Assembly (NCBI RefSeq): GCF_006494655.1
Contig: NZ_VHIM01000008.1
Coordinates: forward strand, 1-64,000
Length of the DNA: 64,000 nt
Source: Arthrobacter agilis
Lineage (GTDB): Bacteria > Actinomycetota > Actinomycetes > Actinomycetales > Micrococcaceae
Direction of reading: 5' to 3'
Positions 18,346-29,076 of this stretch are shown piece by piece (within the stretch, counting starts at the first letter, position 1; every line of letters starts with the position of its first letter). The notes beneath the pieces are model-generated. The model was not told the DNA's origin, did no database searches, and saw only the letters and a program-made list of their open reading frames with translations. A program made the translations under genes and the position numbers.

Positions 18346-20193
18346 GTGCTCCGCACGCATGAACTCGGCTCCCTTCGGCCCGAGCACGTAGGACAATCCG
18401 TCACCCTGGCAGGCTGGGTGGCACGCCGCCGGGACCACGGCGGCGTGGCATTCCTCGACCTCCGTGACGCCTCCGGCGTCGCGCAGGTCGTGGTGCGCGA
18501 GGAGGACGTGTTCTCGAGTCTTCGCAACGAGTACGTCCTGCAGATCGTGGGGACGGTCCAGCAGCGGCCCGAGGGCAACGACAACCCGGCCCTGCCCACC
18601 GGTGCCATCGAGGTCATCGCGGACACCGTGACCATCCTCAACACCTCGGACCCGCTGCCGTTCCAGATCGACGAGCACGTCGAGGTCGGTGAGGAGGCGC
18701 GCCTGCGCCACCGCTACCTCGATCTCCGCCGCCCCGGTCCCCAGGCCAACCTGCGCCTGCGGTCGGAGGCGAGCCGCGTGGCCCGCGAGCTGCTGCACCA
18801 GGACGGCTACGTGGAGATCGAGACCCCCACGCTGACCAGGTCCACGCCCGAGGGCGCCCGCGATTTCCTCGTGCCCGCGCGCCTCGCGCCGGGCTCCTGG
18901 TATGCCCTGCCGCAGTCGCCGCAGCTGTTCAAGCAGCTTCTGCAGGTGGGCGGCTTCGAGAAGTACTACCAGCTGGCCCGCTGCTACCGCGACGAGGATT
19001 TCCGTGCTGACCGCCAGCCCGAGTTCACGCAGCTCGACATCGAGGCCAGCTTCGTGGAGGAGGACGACATCATCGCCCTCGGTGAGCAGCTCGTCTCCCG
19101 CCTGTGGAAGCTGATCGACGTCGAGATCCCGCTGCCCATCCGCCGCATGACCTACGCGGACGCGATGGCGAAGTACGGCTCCGACAAGCCGGACCTGCGC
19201 TTCGGGCTGGAGCTGACCGAGCTGACCGAGTTCTTCAAGGACACCGGCTTCGGCGTCTTCAAGGCCCCCTACGTCGGTGCCGTGGTCATGCCCGGGGGAG
19301 CCTCGCAGCCCCGTCGACAGCTCGACGCCTGGCAGGAATGGGCCAAGCAGCGCGGTGCCAAGGGCCTCGCGTACGTCCTGATCGACGTCGACGGGAGTCT
19401 CCGCGGCCCGGTGGCGAAGAACCTGACCGATGCCGAGCGCGAGGGACTCGCCGGGGCCGTCGGTGCCGACCCGGGCGACTGCATCTTCTTCGCTGCCGGT
19501 GACGCTGCGTCGTCGCGCGCCATCCTCGGTGCCGCGCGGGTCGAGATCGGCCGACGCACGGGTCTCATCAAAGAGGGTGACTGGGCATTCGTCTGGGTCG
19601 TCGACGCGCCGATGTTCGAACCCGCCTCGGCCGCGGTGGCCGCGGGTGACGTCGCGGTGGGCGGCGGGGCGTGGACCGCAGTTCACCACGCCTTCACCTC
19701 ACCGAAGCCGGAGTTCCTCGATACGTTCGACACGGACCCGGAGAAGGCCCTCGCCTACGCGTACGACATCGTGTGCAACGGCAACGAGCTGGGCGGAGGG
19801 TCCATCCGTATCCATCAGCGCGACGTGCAGGAGCGGGTGTTCGCGGTCATGGGCCTCGGCGCCGAGGAGGCGCAGGAGAAGTTCGGCTTCCTGCTCGAGG
19901 GCTTCAAGTTCGGCGCGCCGCCGCACGGCGGGATCGCCCTCGGGTGGGACCGCGTGGTGTCGTTGCTGGCCGGGACGGATTCCATCCGCGACGTCATCGC
20001 GTTCCCGAAGTCCGGCGGCGGCTACGATCCGCTGACCGCGGCGCCCGCGCCGATCACCGCGCAGCAGCGCAGGGAGGCCGGCGTCGACGCGAAGCCTAAA
20101 GCCGACCCCGACGCGAAGCCGAAAGCCGACCCCGACGCGAAGCCGAAAGCCGACCCCGACGCGAAGCCGAAGGCCGACCAGACGGCCGGCTGA
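18346..20193 (+). CDS. aspS: AspS, aspartyl-tRNA synthetase
   Basis: AspS is a class II synthetase that charges tRNA-Asp. In many actinobacteria it is non-discriminating and also mischarges tRNA-Asn for GatCAB. GTG 18346 follows GAAGGA by five bases and gives 615 residues. The N-terminal OB fold has [21 protein letters not shown], motif 2 is [20 protein letters not shown], the bacterial GAD insertion covers roughly 290-420, and motif 3 is [16 protein letters not shown]. The tail after about 580 is four copies of DAKPKADP, an addition not needed for catalysis. Confidence 0.96.
   Translation: MLRTHELGSLRPEHVGQSVTLAGWVARRRDHGGVAFLDLRDASGVAQVVVREEDVFSSLRNEYVLQIVGTVQQRPEGNDNPALPTGAIEVIADTVTILNTSDPLPFQIDEHVEVGEEARLRHRYLDLRRPGPQANLRLRSEASRVARELLHQDGYVEIETPTLTRSTPEGARDFLVPARLAPGSWYALPQSPQLFKQLLQVGGFEKYYQLARCYRDEDFRADRQPEFTQLDIEASFVEEDDIIALGEQLVSRLWKLIDVEIPLPIRRMTYADAMAKYGSDKPDLRFGLELTELTEFFKDTGFGVFKAPYVGAVVMPGGASQPRRQLDAWQEWAKQRGAKGLAYVLIDVDGSLRGPVAKNLTDAEREGLAGAVGADPGDCIFFAAGDAASSRAILGAARVEIGRRTGLIKEGDWAFVWVVDAPMFEPASAAVAAGDVAVGGGAWTAVHHAFTSPKPEFLDTFDTDPEKALAYAYDIVCNGNELGGGSIRIHQRDVQERVFAVMGLGAEEAQEKFGFLLEGFKFGAPPHGGIALGWDRVVSLLAGTDSIRDVIAFPKSGGGYDPLTAAPAPITAQQRREAGVDAKPKADPDAKPKADPDAKPKADPDAKPKADQTAG
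20086..20181 (+). repeat. four 24-base in-frame repeats at the aspS 3' end
   Basis: Units of 24 bases begin at 20086, 20110, 20134 and 20158 and encode DAKPKADP (last copy DAKPKADQ). They are nearly identical at DNA level, pointing to recent slippage or unequal exchange. Confidence 0.92.
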
Positions 20194-20208
20194 CCGACGT
20201 CGGGCGCC

Positions 20209-20240
20209 AGGGACGGGACACCCGCGGGGGTCCCGTCCCT
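20209..20240 (+). terminator. aspS terminator hairpin
   Basis: AGGGACGGGAC (20209-20219) pairs perfectly with GTCCCGTCCCT (20230-20240) across a ten-base loop, followed by TCCTGT. It ends the aspS transcript before the FMN riboswitch unit. Confidence 0.8.
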
Positions 20241-20347
20241 TCCTGTGGGCGATGATGCATCGTTCCGGTGCCCGGCGCTGATCGCCCTCGGACGAATTGT
20301 GACGATCCGGCGGGAAGCTGCGGGGCGCTGTGAAATAATCGACCCAG

Positions 20348-20490
20348 TACGTGCTCCGGGGTCGGTGTAAGTCCGAACCGGCGGTGATAGTCCGCGACCC
20401 GCTTCGTCGTCCTGCATCCGCGGGACGAGGGCGGTTGAGCCGGTGGAATTCCGGGACCGACAGTCAAAGTCTGGATGGGAGAAGCACGCA
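20348..20490 (+). promoter_or_regulatory. FMN riboswitch (RFN element)
   Basis: The conserved RFN blocks appear in order: GGGGTCGGTGTAAGTCCGAA, CCGGCGGTGATAGTCCGCGA, then GGTTGAGCCGGTGGAATTCC, GGGACCGACAGTCAAAGTC and TGGATGGGAGAAGCACGC. It lies in the leader of pnuX-rib, so FMN should shut the operon down. An AT-rich TGAAATAATC just upstream (20331-20340) is a plausible -10. The expression platform between 20491 and 20603 is not obvious; no clear U-tract is present, which suggests control of translation. Confidence 0.95.
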
Positions 20491-20603
20491 CAGCAGGGCC
20501 CTGCCCGCTGTCCTCTTTCGGACGGCGGCTGCGTCGTTGGTTCGTCGCGGCGTGGTGCCCTGCCGCCATCACCCGGAGCCGTCGTATCGGCGAAGGATCG
20601 GCA

Positions 20604-21287
20604 TTGGACTTTCTGCAGTGGCTCTTCGAAGCCCGCATTCCCGTAGGCAATGGTTCCCTCCTGCTCCGTGAGGTCGTGGGCAACGTCTTCGGTCTCCTCA
20701 GCGCACTCGGCGGCATGCGGCGCCGCGTCTGGGCCTGGCCGGTCGGCATCCTCGGCAACCTCCTGCTGCTCACCGTCTTCGTCGGTTCCATCTTCGGAGG
20801 AGCGGGTGCCGCCACCCTGCTCGGCCAGGCCGGCCGCCAGATGATGTTCATCGCCGTCTCCATCTACGGGTGGCGCCAGTGGCAGGCGAGCCGGGACCGT
20901 GGTGGTCAGGCGGTCACCCCGCGCTGGGCCGGAAGCAGGGCCCGCCTGGGCATGGTGTCCTTCCTGATCGTCGGCACGTTCGCCCTCACCCCGCTGTTCC
21001 GGATGCTCGGGTCCTACGAGCCCGTCTGGGCCGACGCCTGGACGTTCGTCGGCTCCCTGCTGGCCACCTTCGGCATGGCCAGGGGATGGGTCGAGTTCTG
21101 GCTCGTCTGGGTGGCCGTCGACATCGTGGGCGTCCCGCTGCTCTTCAGCGCCGGCTACTACGCGAGTGCCTTCATGTACGTCTTCTACGGGGTCTTCACC
21201 CTGGTCGGCTTCTTCGTGTGGGCCCGTGCACAGCGCACCGCCACGCCGAGCATCGAGACCCTCCTGCCGGATCCGACGCTGCGATGA
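20604..21287 (+). CDS. pnuX: PnuC-like riboflavin transporter (PnuX type)
   Basis: This is a 227-residue membrane protein of the PnuC family with about seven hydrophobic helices, including AWPVGILGNLLLLTVFVG and the central WRQWQ. Its place directly behind an FMN riboswitch and in front of ribD is that of PnuX, a riboflavin uptake protein in corynebacteria, rather than of a nicotinamide-riboside carrier. TTG 20604 (MDFLQWLFEARIPVGN) has AAGGA six bases upstream. The frame also has an ATG at 20475, but that lies inside the riboswitch and is rejected. Its stop overlaps the ribD ATG. Confidence 0.88.
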   Translation: MDFLQWLFEARIPVGNGSLLLREVVGNVFGLLSALGGMRRRVWAWPVGILGNLLLLTVFVGSIFGGAGAATLLGQAGRQMMFIAVSIYGWRQWQASRDRGGQAVTPRWAGSRARLGMVSFLIVGTFALTPLFRMLGSYEPVWADAWTFVGSLLATFGMARGWVEFWLVWVAVDIVGVPLLFSAGYYASAFMYVFYGVFTLVGFFVWARAQRTATPSIETLLPDPTLR

Positions 21288-22354
21288 GCAGCACGGCGCC
21301 GCAGGTCGCGGCTGCGGAGACCGGCGCGATGCTGAGGGCCCTGGAGCTCGCCGGGCTGGGCGTGCGCGGAGCGAACCCGCTCGTCGGCGCCGTCCTGCTC
21401 GCCCCCGACGGGACGGTGCTCGGGGAGGGGTACCACCGGGGTGCCGGCACGCCCCACGCGGAACCCGCAGCCCTCGCCGACGCCCGCGAGCGCGGTCACG
21501 ATGCCCGCGGCGCCACCATGGTCGTGACCCTCGAACCGTGCAACCACACGGGCCGCACCGGTCCCTGCAGCGAAGCCCTCCTCGATGCCGGTGTCGCCCG
21601 GGTGGTGTTCGCCGCGGAGGACGTCAACGGATCGGCCTCCGGCGGTGCCCGGCGCCTCCGGGCGGCAGGCGTGGAGGCCGTCGGCGGCGTGGGGCGGGAG
21701 GCGTCGCTCGAGCTGAACGAGCGCTGGAGCGTGTCCGTCGCCGAGCGCCGGCCCTTCGTGACGCTGAAATCGGCGCAGTCCCTCGACGGGAGGGTGGCCG
21801 CGGTCGACGGCACCAGCCAGTGGATCACGGGCGCGGAAGCGCGCGCGGACGGCCATCGCCTCAGGGCCATCGCCGATGCCGTGCTCGTGGGCAGCGGAAC
21901 CGTGCGCGACGACGACCCGCGCCTCACGGTACGCGCAGGAGCTGCAGCTCCGGTGTCGGGCATGGCCCTGCGCGTCGCCATGGGCCTGACTCCGGTACCC
22001 GCCGGGGCGGCGATTCGCGGCGAAGGCTTCATCCACCTGCCCACCCGGGACGTCGGAGCCGCCCTCGATCAGCTCGTCGAGAGGGGCGTGCGGCACCTCC
22101 TCGTCGAGGGCGGTCCACGCATAGCCGGCGCCTTCCTGCGTGCCGGTGTCGTCGACGAGCTCGTCAGCTATGTGGCACCCCTCGTCCTCGGGGAGGGCGC
22201 CCCGGCCTTTCCAGGCCTCGGTATCGGCACCCTCGCCGCAGCGCCCCGCTGGGTGCTGGACGACGCCGGCGGTCCCGCCGTCCAGCGACTCGGCACTGAC
22301 GTCCGCCTGCACCTGCGCCCGCCACCGGGCGTCCCGGCGGCGTCGCACCATTGA
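21284..22354 (+). CDS. ribD: RibD, bifunctional deaminase/reductase of riboflavin synthesis
   Basis: RibD deaminates and then reduces the pyrimidine intermediate after GTP cyclohydrolase II. It has 356 residues. The N-terminal cytidine-deaminase fold has the zinc ligands in GTPHAEPAAL and EPCNHTGRTGPC. The C-terminal reductase domain begins near 150 (FVTLKSAQSLDGRVA) with GSGTVRDDDPRLTVR and LLVEGGPRIAGAF. The reductase domain looks a little short between PRLTVR and GEGFIHLP, where the usual segment of 30-40 residues is abbreviated. ATG 21284 overlaps the pnuX stop. Confidence 0.93.
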   Translation: MSSTAPQVAAAETGAMLRALELAGLGVRGANPLVGAVLLAPDGTVLGEGYHRGAGTPHAEPAALADARERGHDARGATMVVTLEPCNHTGRTGPCSEALLDAGVARVVFAAEDVNGSASGGARRLRAAGVEAVGGVGREASLELNERWSVSVAERRPFVTLKSAQSLDGRVAAVDGTSQWITGAEARADGHRLRAIADAVLVGSGTVRDDDPRLTVRAGAAAPVSGMALRVAMGLTPVPAGAAIRGEGFIHLPTRDVGAALDQLVERGVRHLLVEGGPRIAGAFLRAGVVDELVSYVAPLVLGEGAPAFPGLGIGTLAAAPRWVLDDAGGPAVQRLGTDVRLHLRPPPGVPAASHH

Positions 22355-22404
22355 TCTCGCCAGACCCACCCCGTTCCCTCCCGACCCACCCGAAGGAAGT
22401 ACCC

Positions 22405-24262
<1,858 letters not shown>

Positions 24263-24320
24263 GCGCCGAGCCGTCCGTCACAGGAGGGCTCGCGCGTGCC
24301 GGGAGGGCGCCGGGAGCCGA

Positions 24321-24326
24321 TAGCCT
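24321..24326 (+). promoter_or_regulatory. -10 box TAGCCT seven bases before hisE
   Basis: TAGCCT is followed by seven bases and the GTG of hisE, a leaderless layout that separates hisE from the rib operon. Confidence 0.55.
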
Positions 24327-24333
24327 AGGGGAT

Positions 24334-24597
24334 GTGAAAACCTTTGATTCCCTGTTCGAGGAACTCGGCGCCAAGGCCGTCGAACGCCCGGCGGGCTCCC
24401 GGACCGTCGCCGAACTCGATGCGGGCGTGCACGGTATCGGCAAGAAGATCGTCGAAGAGGCCGCCGAGGTGTGGATGGCTGCCGAGTACGAGTCGACGGA
24501 CGAGGCCGCCGAGGAGATCTCGCAGCTGCTCTACCACCTGCAGGTCCTCATGATCGCGAAGGGCCTCACGCTCGAGGACGTCTACAAGCATCTCTAG
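24334..24597 (+). CDS. hisE: HisE, phosphoribosyl-ATP pyrophosphatase
   Basis: HisE catalyses the second step of histidine synthesis, PR-ATP to PR-AMP. It is an all-alpha MazG-like fold of 87 residues. GTG 24334 ([14 protein letters not shown]) is chosen because family members start here and a -10 box lies seven bases upstream; the frame stays open upstream into the ribH end. The metal-binding acidic motif [14 protein letters not shown] and [16 protein letters not shown] are present. HisI lies separately at 27079, so the two activities are not fused. Confidence 0.94.
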   Translation: MKTFDSLFEELGAKAVERPAGSRTVAELDAGVHGIGKKIVEEAAEVWMAAEYESTDEAAEEISQLLYHLQVLMIAKGLTLEDVYKHL

Positions 24598-24663
24598 CCG
24601 CGCCGGCCCACCGGCCCGCGGCTCCGCTTGCCCGTTCCTCCCTCCCGACGCGAAAGAACTCCC

Positions 24664-25509
24664 ATGCTCCGTGTAGCAGTCCCCAACAAGGGCGCCCTCT
24701 CCGAGGCCGCCTCCGCCATGCTCGCCGAGGCGGGCTACCGCCAGCGCCGCGACCCACGCGAGCTCGTGCTCGTGGACCCCGAGAACGAGATCGAGTTCTT
24801 CTTCCTGCGTCCCCGCGACATCGCGGTGTACGTGGGGTCGGGCACGCTCGACGTCGGCATCACCGGCCGCGACCTCTTCCTCGACGCCCAGGTCGAGGCG
24901 GAGGAGCTCATGCAGCTCGGCTTCGGCGCATCCACCTTCCGCTTCGCAGGTCCCGTCGGAGACTTCGACTCCCTCGGCCAGCTCGAAGGGAAGCGCCTCG
25001 CCACGAGCTACGAGGGCCTGCTGAAGGACTACCTCGCCGCGCGCGGCGTGACGGCGTCCGTGGTCCGTCTCGACGGCGCGGTGGAGTCCTCCGTGCGTCT
25101 CGGGGTCGCGGATGCGATCGCCGACGTCGTCGAGACCGGCAGCACGCTGCGGGCCGCCGGGATGGAGATCTTCGGCGAGCCCATCCTGCGGAGCGAGGCC
25201 GTGCTGATCGGCCGGCGCGGCATCGAGGCTCCGGTGGGGCTGGACGTCCTCCTGCGCCGCCTCCAGGGCGTCCTCGTGGCCCGCCAGTACGTGATGATGG
25301 ACTACGACGTCCGGAAGGACCTCGTGGACGCGGCCGCCGCACTGACGCCGGGACTCGAATCCCCGACGGTCTCGCCGCTCCGCGACTCCGAGTGGGTGGC
25401 CGTGCGGTCCATGGTCAAGCGGAACCACACCAACCGCATCATGGACGAGTTGTACGAGCTCGGCGCGCGCGCCATCCTCGTCAGCTCCATCCACGCCTGC
25501 CGGATCTAG
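24664..25509 (+). CDS. hisG: HisG, ATP phosphoribosyltransferase (long form)
   Basis: HisG is the first and feedback-controlled enzyme of histidine synthesis. It has 281 residues, the long form with its own C-terminal ACT-like regulatory domain, so no HisZ is needed. It starts [16 protein letters not shown]. The PRPP-binding region is seen in [18 protein letters not shown]. The regulatory domain covers about 210-281. It lies 66 bases after hisE and 13 bases before hisF. Confidence 0.95.
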   Translation: MLRVAVPNKGALSEAASAMLAEAGYRQRRDPRELVLVDPENEIEFFFLRPRDIAVYVGSGTLDVGITGRDLFLDAQVEAEELMQLGFGASTFRFAGPVGDFDSLGQLEGKRLATSYEGLLKDYLAARGVTASVVRLDGAVESSVRLGVADAIADVVETGSTLRAAGMEIFGEPILRSEAVLIGRRGIEAPVGLDVLLRRLQGVLVARQYVMMDYDVRKDLVDAAAALTPGLESPTVSPLRDSEWVAVRSMVKRNHTNRIMDELYELGARAILVSSIHACRI

Positions 25510-25522
25510 GGAGCGCGCAGCC

Positions 25523-26302
25523 ATGAGTGTCGCCATCCGCGCCATCCGCGTCATCCCGTGCCTCGACGTCGACGCCGGCCGCGTGGTGAAGGGCATCAAC
25601 TTCGAGGACCTGCGCGACGCCGGGGACCCGGTGGAACTCGCCCACCGCTACGACCGCGCGGGCGCCGACGAGCTCACCTTCCTCGATGTCACCGCCTCGT
25701 CGGGCAACCGGGAGACCACGTTCGACGTCGTCTCCCGCACGGCCGAGGAGGTCTTCATCCCGCTCACGGTGGGCGGGGGAGTCCGTGGGATCGCCGACGT
25801 CGACCGCCTGCTCCGGTTCGGCGCGGACAAGGCCTCCATCAACACCGCGGCCGTGGCCCGGCCCGCCGTCATCGACGAGATCACGCAGCACTTCGGCGCC
25901 CAGGTCCTCGTCCTCTCCCTGGATGCCCGCCGCACGCGGGACGGCCGCACGCCGTCGGGGTTCGAGGTGACCACCTACGGGGGCCGCAAGGGCACGGGGA
26001 TCGACGCCGTCGCCTGGGCCAGGGAGGCCGCTGACCGCGGGGTGGGGGAGATCCTGCTCAATTCCATCGACGCGGACGGCACCAGGGACGGATTCGACCT
26101 CGAACTCATCCGCGCGGTGCGCGCCGCGGTCGGAGTACCGCTCATCGCGTCGGGCGGCGCCGGCGAGCCGGACCACTTCCCACCCGCCGTCGAGGCCGGC
26201 GCGGATGCCGTGCTGGCCGCATCGGTGTTCCACTTCGGGCCGGTGGACGCCATCGCACGCGTGAAGGCAGCGATCAGCGCGGCCGGTTTCCCCGTCCGCT
26301 AG
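25523..26302 (+). CDS. hisF: HisF, imidazole glycerol phosphate synthase cyclase subunit
   Basis: HisF forms imidazole glycerol phosphate and AICAR using ammonia from HisH. It is a TIM barrel of 259 residues. Catalytic Asp is in [16 protein letters not shown] and the second in [16 protein letters not shown]. Phosphate loops are TVGGGVRG and ASGGAG. Residues [16 protein letters not shown] form the usual loop. hisH and hisA are not in the window, so the his pathway is dispersed. Confidence 0.95.
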   Translation: MSVAIRAIRVIPCLDVDAGRVVKGINFEDLRDAGDPVELAHRYDRAGADELTFLDVTASSGNRETTFDVVSRTAEEVFIPLTVGGGVRGIADVDRLLRFGADKASINTAAVARPAVIDEITQHFGAQVLVLSLDARRTRDGRTPSGFEVTTYGGRKGTGIDAVAWAREAADRGVGEILLNSIDADGTRDGFDLELIRAVRAAVGVPLIASGGAGEPDHFPPAVEAGADAVLAASVFHFGPVDAIARVKAAISAAGFPVR

Positions 26303-26354
26303 GGTCCCGCCGGCGTCCGACGACGAGCAGCCCGGAGCGTGCGGGCCGGACGGG

Positions 26355-26999
26355 TCAGAGTCCGACGTCCGCGCTCTCGAGGAGGGCGACGGCGTCCGGC
26401 TGGCCCTCGACCGTGACGAGCGCCTGCGCACGCCGGCCATGCGCGTGCATGAGGAGTTCGCCGGGTTCCCCGATGATGGCCACGGAGACGGGGGCGCGCT
26501 TGGCGACATGGCGGGGGCCGCCGGGCTGCACGAGCACGATCCCGAGGTCCACACCGCGGTAGAGGATGGCTGCGCGCTTGATCAGTTCCTCCCAGAGGGC
26601 CCTCGCGTAGTCCTCGTCGAGGGCGCGCGGGGCCCACCGCGACGTGGCGCGGCGCACGTCCTCGGTGTGGACGAAGTACTCGATCAGATTGGCGCTCTTG
26701 TCGATCGAGTTGATCCGCATCGGCGAGAGGGCGGGCGGCCCGGCGAGGAAGCGGTTCACGAGCGCCTCGTACCCGGCCGGCGATGCCGCACGTTCCGCGG
26801 TCTCGCGGGTAGCGCGCTCGGTCACGGGCGCGAACTTCTTCACCACCATCCCGAGCCCCAGTGCGGGCTTGTGCTCCCTGAGGTAGAGGTGGGCGGCGAG
26901 GTCGCGCGACCTCCACCCCTCACACAGCGTGGGGGCATCGGGGCCGGCTGCCAGGAGCGTCTCGGCCAGGACCTCGCGGGACGGAGTTACGTAGCGCAT
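26355..26999 (-). CDS. TIGR03085-family (DinB/maleylpyruvate-isomerase-like) metal-binding protein
   Basis: A 214-residue protein starting [25 protein letters not shown]. The N-terminal four-helix part has [18 protein letters not shown], where the His residues fit the metal site of the DinB/mycothiol-dependent isomerase superfamily. [14 protein letters not shown] supplies another His. A C-terminal domain rich in [20 protein letters not shown] is typical of this actinobacterial family. The substrate is unknown; mycothiol or detoxification roles are possible by analogy only. It faces hisF tail to tail and is divergent from hisI, with a GTG directly before the ATG as alternative start. Confidence 0.8.
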   Translation of the reverse strand: MRYVTPSREVLAETLLAAGPDAPTLCEGWRSRDLAAHLYLREHKPALGLGMVVKKFAPVTERATRETAERAASPAGYEALVNRFLAGPPALSPMRINSIDKSANLIEYFVHTEDVRRATSRWAPRALDEDYARALWEELIKRAAILYRGVDLGIVLVQPGGPRHVAKRAPVSVAIIGEPGELLMHAHGRRAQALVTVEGQPDAVALLESADVGL

Positions 27000-27002
27000 C
27001 AC

Positions 27003-27078
27003 TGCTGAAACTAGCATGTTGCGCCGGGCGGGGCAGCAGCGCCGCGCAGCCGCGGGTGCCGCACTAGAATCAGGGGTG
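27003..27078. promoter_or_regulatory. divergent promoters of the DinB-like gene and hisI
   Basis: The plus strand has TAGAAT at 27065-27070, and the minus strand has TAGTTT reading from 27013 to 27008. Each is followed after five bases by GTG-ATG, so both genes have the same -10, N5, GTG, ATG layout with the -10 boxes some 50 bases apart. This suggests two leaderless, back-to-back promoters. Confidence 0.6.
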
Positions 27079-27519
27079 ATGCCTTCCACCACGCTCCCGC
27101 CGAACGACGCCACGACCGACCCCGCCCGGGGGAGCGGCGACGGCCTTCCCGCCCTCGATCCCGCTGTTGCGCGCGCCCTGAAGAAGGACGACGCCGGGCT
27201 GGTCGCCGCTGTCGTCCAGCAGTACGACACCCTCGAGGTCCTCATGCTGGGCTGGATGGACGAGGAGGCGCTCCGGCGGACACTGACCACCGGCCGCGTG
27301 ACCTTCTATTCCCGCTCGCGTGCGGAGTACTGGCGCAAGGGCGACACCTCCGGGCATCGCCAGTGGGTCAGGGGGGTGGCGCTCGACTGTGACGGCGATG
27401 CCCTGCTCGTCACGGTCGACCAGGAGGGTGCGGCCTGCCACACCGGCACCCGCACCTGCTTCGACGGCCGCGACCTGCCCGCCGTGACCGCCGACCGTCC
27501 CGACACCGAAGGACACTGA
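27079..27519 (+). CDS. hisI: HisI, phosphoribosyl-AMP cyclohydrolase
   Basis: HisI catalyses the third step of histidine synthesis, opening the PR-AMP ring. It has 146 residues from ATG 27079 ([10 protein letters not shown]); the preceding GTG at 27076 is the leaderless alternative. Conserved motifs: [48 protein letters not shown] and the zinc-binding [11 protein letters not shown]. The first 30 residues are non-conserved. trpE begins three bases after its stop, coupling histidine and tryptophan genes. Confidence 0.94.
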   Translation: MPSTTLPPNDATTDPARGSGDGLPALDPAVARALKKDDAGLVAAVVQQYDTLEVLMLGWMDEEALRRTLTTGRVTFYSRSRAEYWRKGDTSGHRQWVRGVALDCDGDALLVTVDQEGAACHTGTRTCFDGRDLPAVTADRPDTEGH

Positions 27520-27522
27520 CGC

Positions 27523-29076
27523 ATGCAGCGCCTGGGCGCCATTAGCCCCACCCTCGAAGAGTTCCGTGACCTGGCGAAAGCCCGGCGGGTGGTCCCCGTG
27601 CACCTGAAGGTGCTGGCGGACGCCCACACCCCGATCGGCATCTACCGCAAGCTCGCCGCGGGCCAGCCGGGCACCTTCCTCATGGAATCGGCGGCAGTCG
27701 GCGGCGTCTGGTCCCGCTACTCCTTCATCGGAGCGCGGTCCCGAGCCACGCTGACCACGCGCGACGGCGAGGCCCACTGGCTCGGGGAGCCTCCTGCCGG
27801 GGTCCCCGTCGACGGAAACCCGGTCGAAGCCCTGCGCCGCACAGTCGAGGCCCTGCGCACGGAACGGTTCGCCGACCTGCCCCCCTTCACCTCCGGCATG
27901 GTCGGCTTCGTGGGCTGGGAAGCGGTCCGGCACTGGGAGCGGCTCACGAGCCCACCGGAGGACGATCTCCTGCTGCCCGAGCTCGCGATGTGCCTCGTCT
28001 CCGACCTCGCCATCCACGACAACGCCGAGGGCTCCCTGACCCTGGTGGCCAACGCGATCAACATCGACGGGACGGACGAGCGCGTGGACGAGGCGTGGCA
28101 CGACGCCGTCGGACGGGTCCACGCGATGCTCGGTCGGCTCGTGGAGCCCGCCGAGCTGGCGGTGTCCGTCATGGCCGACGACGCGCCGACGGCCGAGGAG
28201 TCCATGGACCGGGTGCGGGAGTCGTGGTTCGAGCCCGACTACCTGACGGCGATCGAGCGCGGCAAGCGGGCGATCGTCGACGGCGACGTCTTCCAGGTGG
28301 TCATCAGCCGGCGCTTCGAGATCGAGTGCGACGCCTCCGCGCTGGACGTGTACCGGATCCTCCGCACCACCAATCCCAGCCCCTACATGTACCTCTTCAG
28401 CCTGGAGGACGCGGACGGACGCGGCTACTCCATCGTCGGGAGCTCGCCCGAGGCCCTCGTGACGGTGACGGGCAGCGAGGTCATCACGCATCCCATCGCC
28501 GGGTCCCGCCCGCGCGGGGGGACCACCGAGGAGGACCGCGACCTCGCCGTCGAACTGCGGGCCGACACCAAGGAGATGGCGGAGCACCTCATGCTGGTGG
28601 ACCTCGCCCGCAACGATCTCTCGAAGGTCTGCACACCCGGCAGCGTGGACGTCACCCAGTTCATGGAGGTGGAGAAGTTCAGCCACATCATGCACCTCGT
28701 CTCCACCGTCGTCGGACGCCTCTCGCCGTCGAAGACCGCCTACGACGTCCTCGCTGCGACCTTCCCCGCGGGGACGCTCTCGGGAGCACCGAAGCCGCGC
28801 GCGCTGCGCCTGATCGACGAGGTGGAGCCCCACCGACGGGGCATCTACGGGGGAGTGGTGGGCTACCTCGACTTCGCGGGGGACATGGACATGGCGATCG
28901 CCATCCGCTCGGCGCTCCTGCGCGAGGGCAAGGCGTACGTGCAGGCCGGCGGCGGGATCGTCGCGGATTCCGTGCTGGAGACCGAAGCCCTGGAGACCGT
29001 GAACAAGGCTGCCGCGCCGCTGCGCGCAGCCCTGACGGCGGCCGCCCTGCGCCCGCTGGAGGTGGAGGCCTCGTGA
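27523..29076 (+). CDS. trpE: TrpE, anthranilate synthase component I
   Basis: TrpE makes anthranilate from chorismate with ammonia from TrpG. It has 517 residues. The N-terminal region carries the tryptophan-binding LMESAAVGGVWSRYSFIG (feedback site LLES in enterics). The chorismate-binding core has FQVVISRRFEI, SYSIVGSSPE-like GYSIVGSSPEALV, HPIAGSRPRG and FPAGTLSGAPKPRALRLI. trpG and trpD are absent from this operon and must be elsewhere. It overlaps the following membrane-protein gene by four bases. Confidence 0.95.
   Translation: MQRLGAISPTLEEFRDLAKARRVVPVHLKVLADAHTPIGIYRKLAAGQPGTFLMESAAVGGVWSRYSFIGARSRATLTTRDGEAHWLGEPPAGVPVDGNPVEALRRTVEALRTERFADLPPFTSGMVGFVGWEAVRHWERLTSPPEDDLLLPELAMCLVSDLAIHDNAEGSLTLVANAINIDGTDERVDEAWHDAVGRVHAMLGRLVEPAELAVSVMADDAPTAEESMDRVRESWFEPDYLTAIERGKRAIVDGDVFQVVISRRFEIECDASALDVYRILRTTNPSPYMYLFSLEDADGRGYSIVGSSPEALVTVTGSEVITHPIAGSRPRGGTTEEDRDLAVELRADTKEMAEHLMLVDLARNDLSKVCTPGSVDVTQFMEVEKFSHIMHLVSTVVGRLSPSKTAYDVLAATFPAGTLSGAPKPRALRLIDEVEPHRRGIYGGVVGYLDFAGDMDMAIAIRSALLREGKAYVQAGGGIVADSVLETEALETVNKAAAPLRAALTAAALRPLEVEAS

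Noticed and set aside
20475-20603. ATG 20475 as the start of the PnuC-like protein
   Set aside because: It lies within the last helix of the FMN aptamer, and the extra 43 residues have no membrane or family features. TTG 20604 has an SD site and a family-like N terminus.
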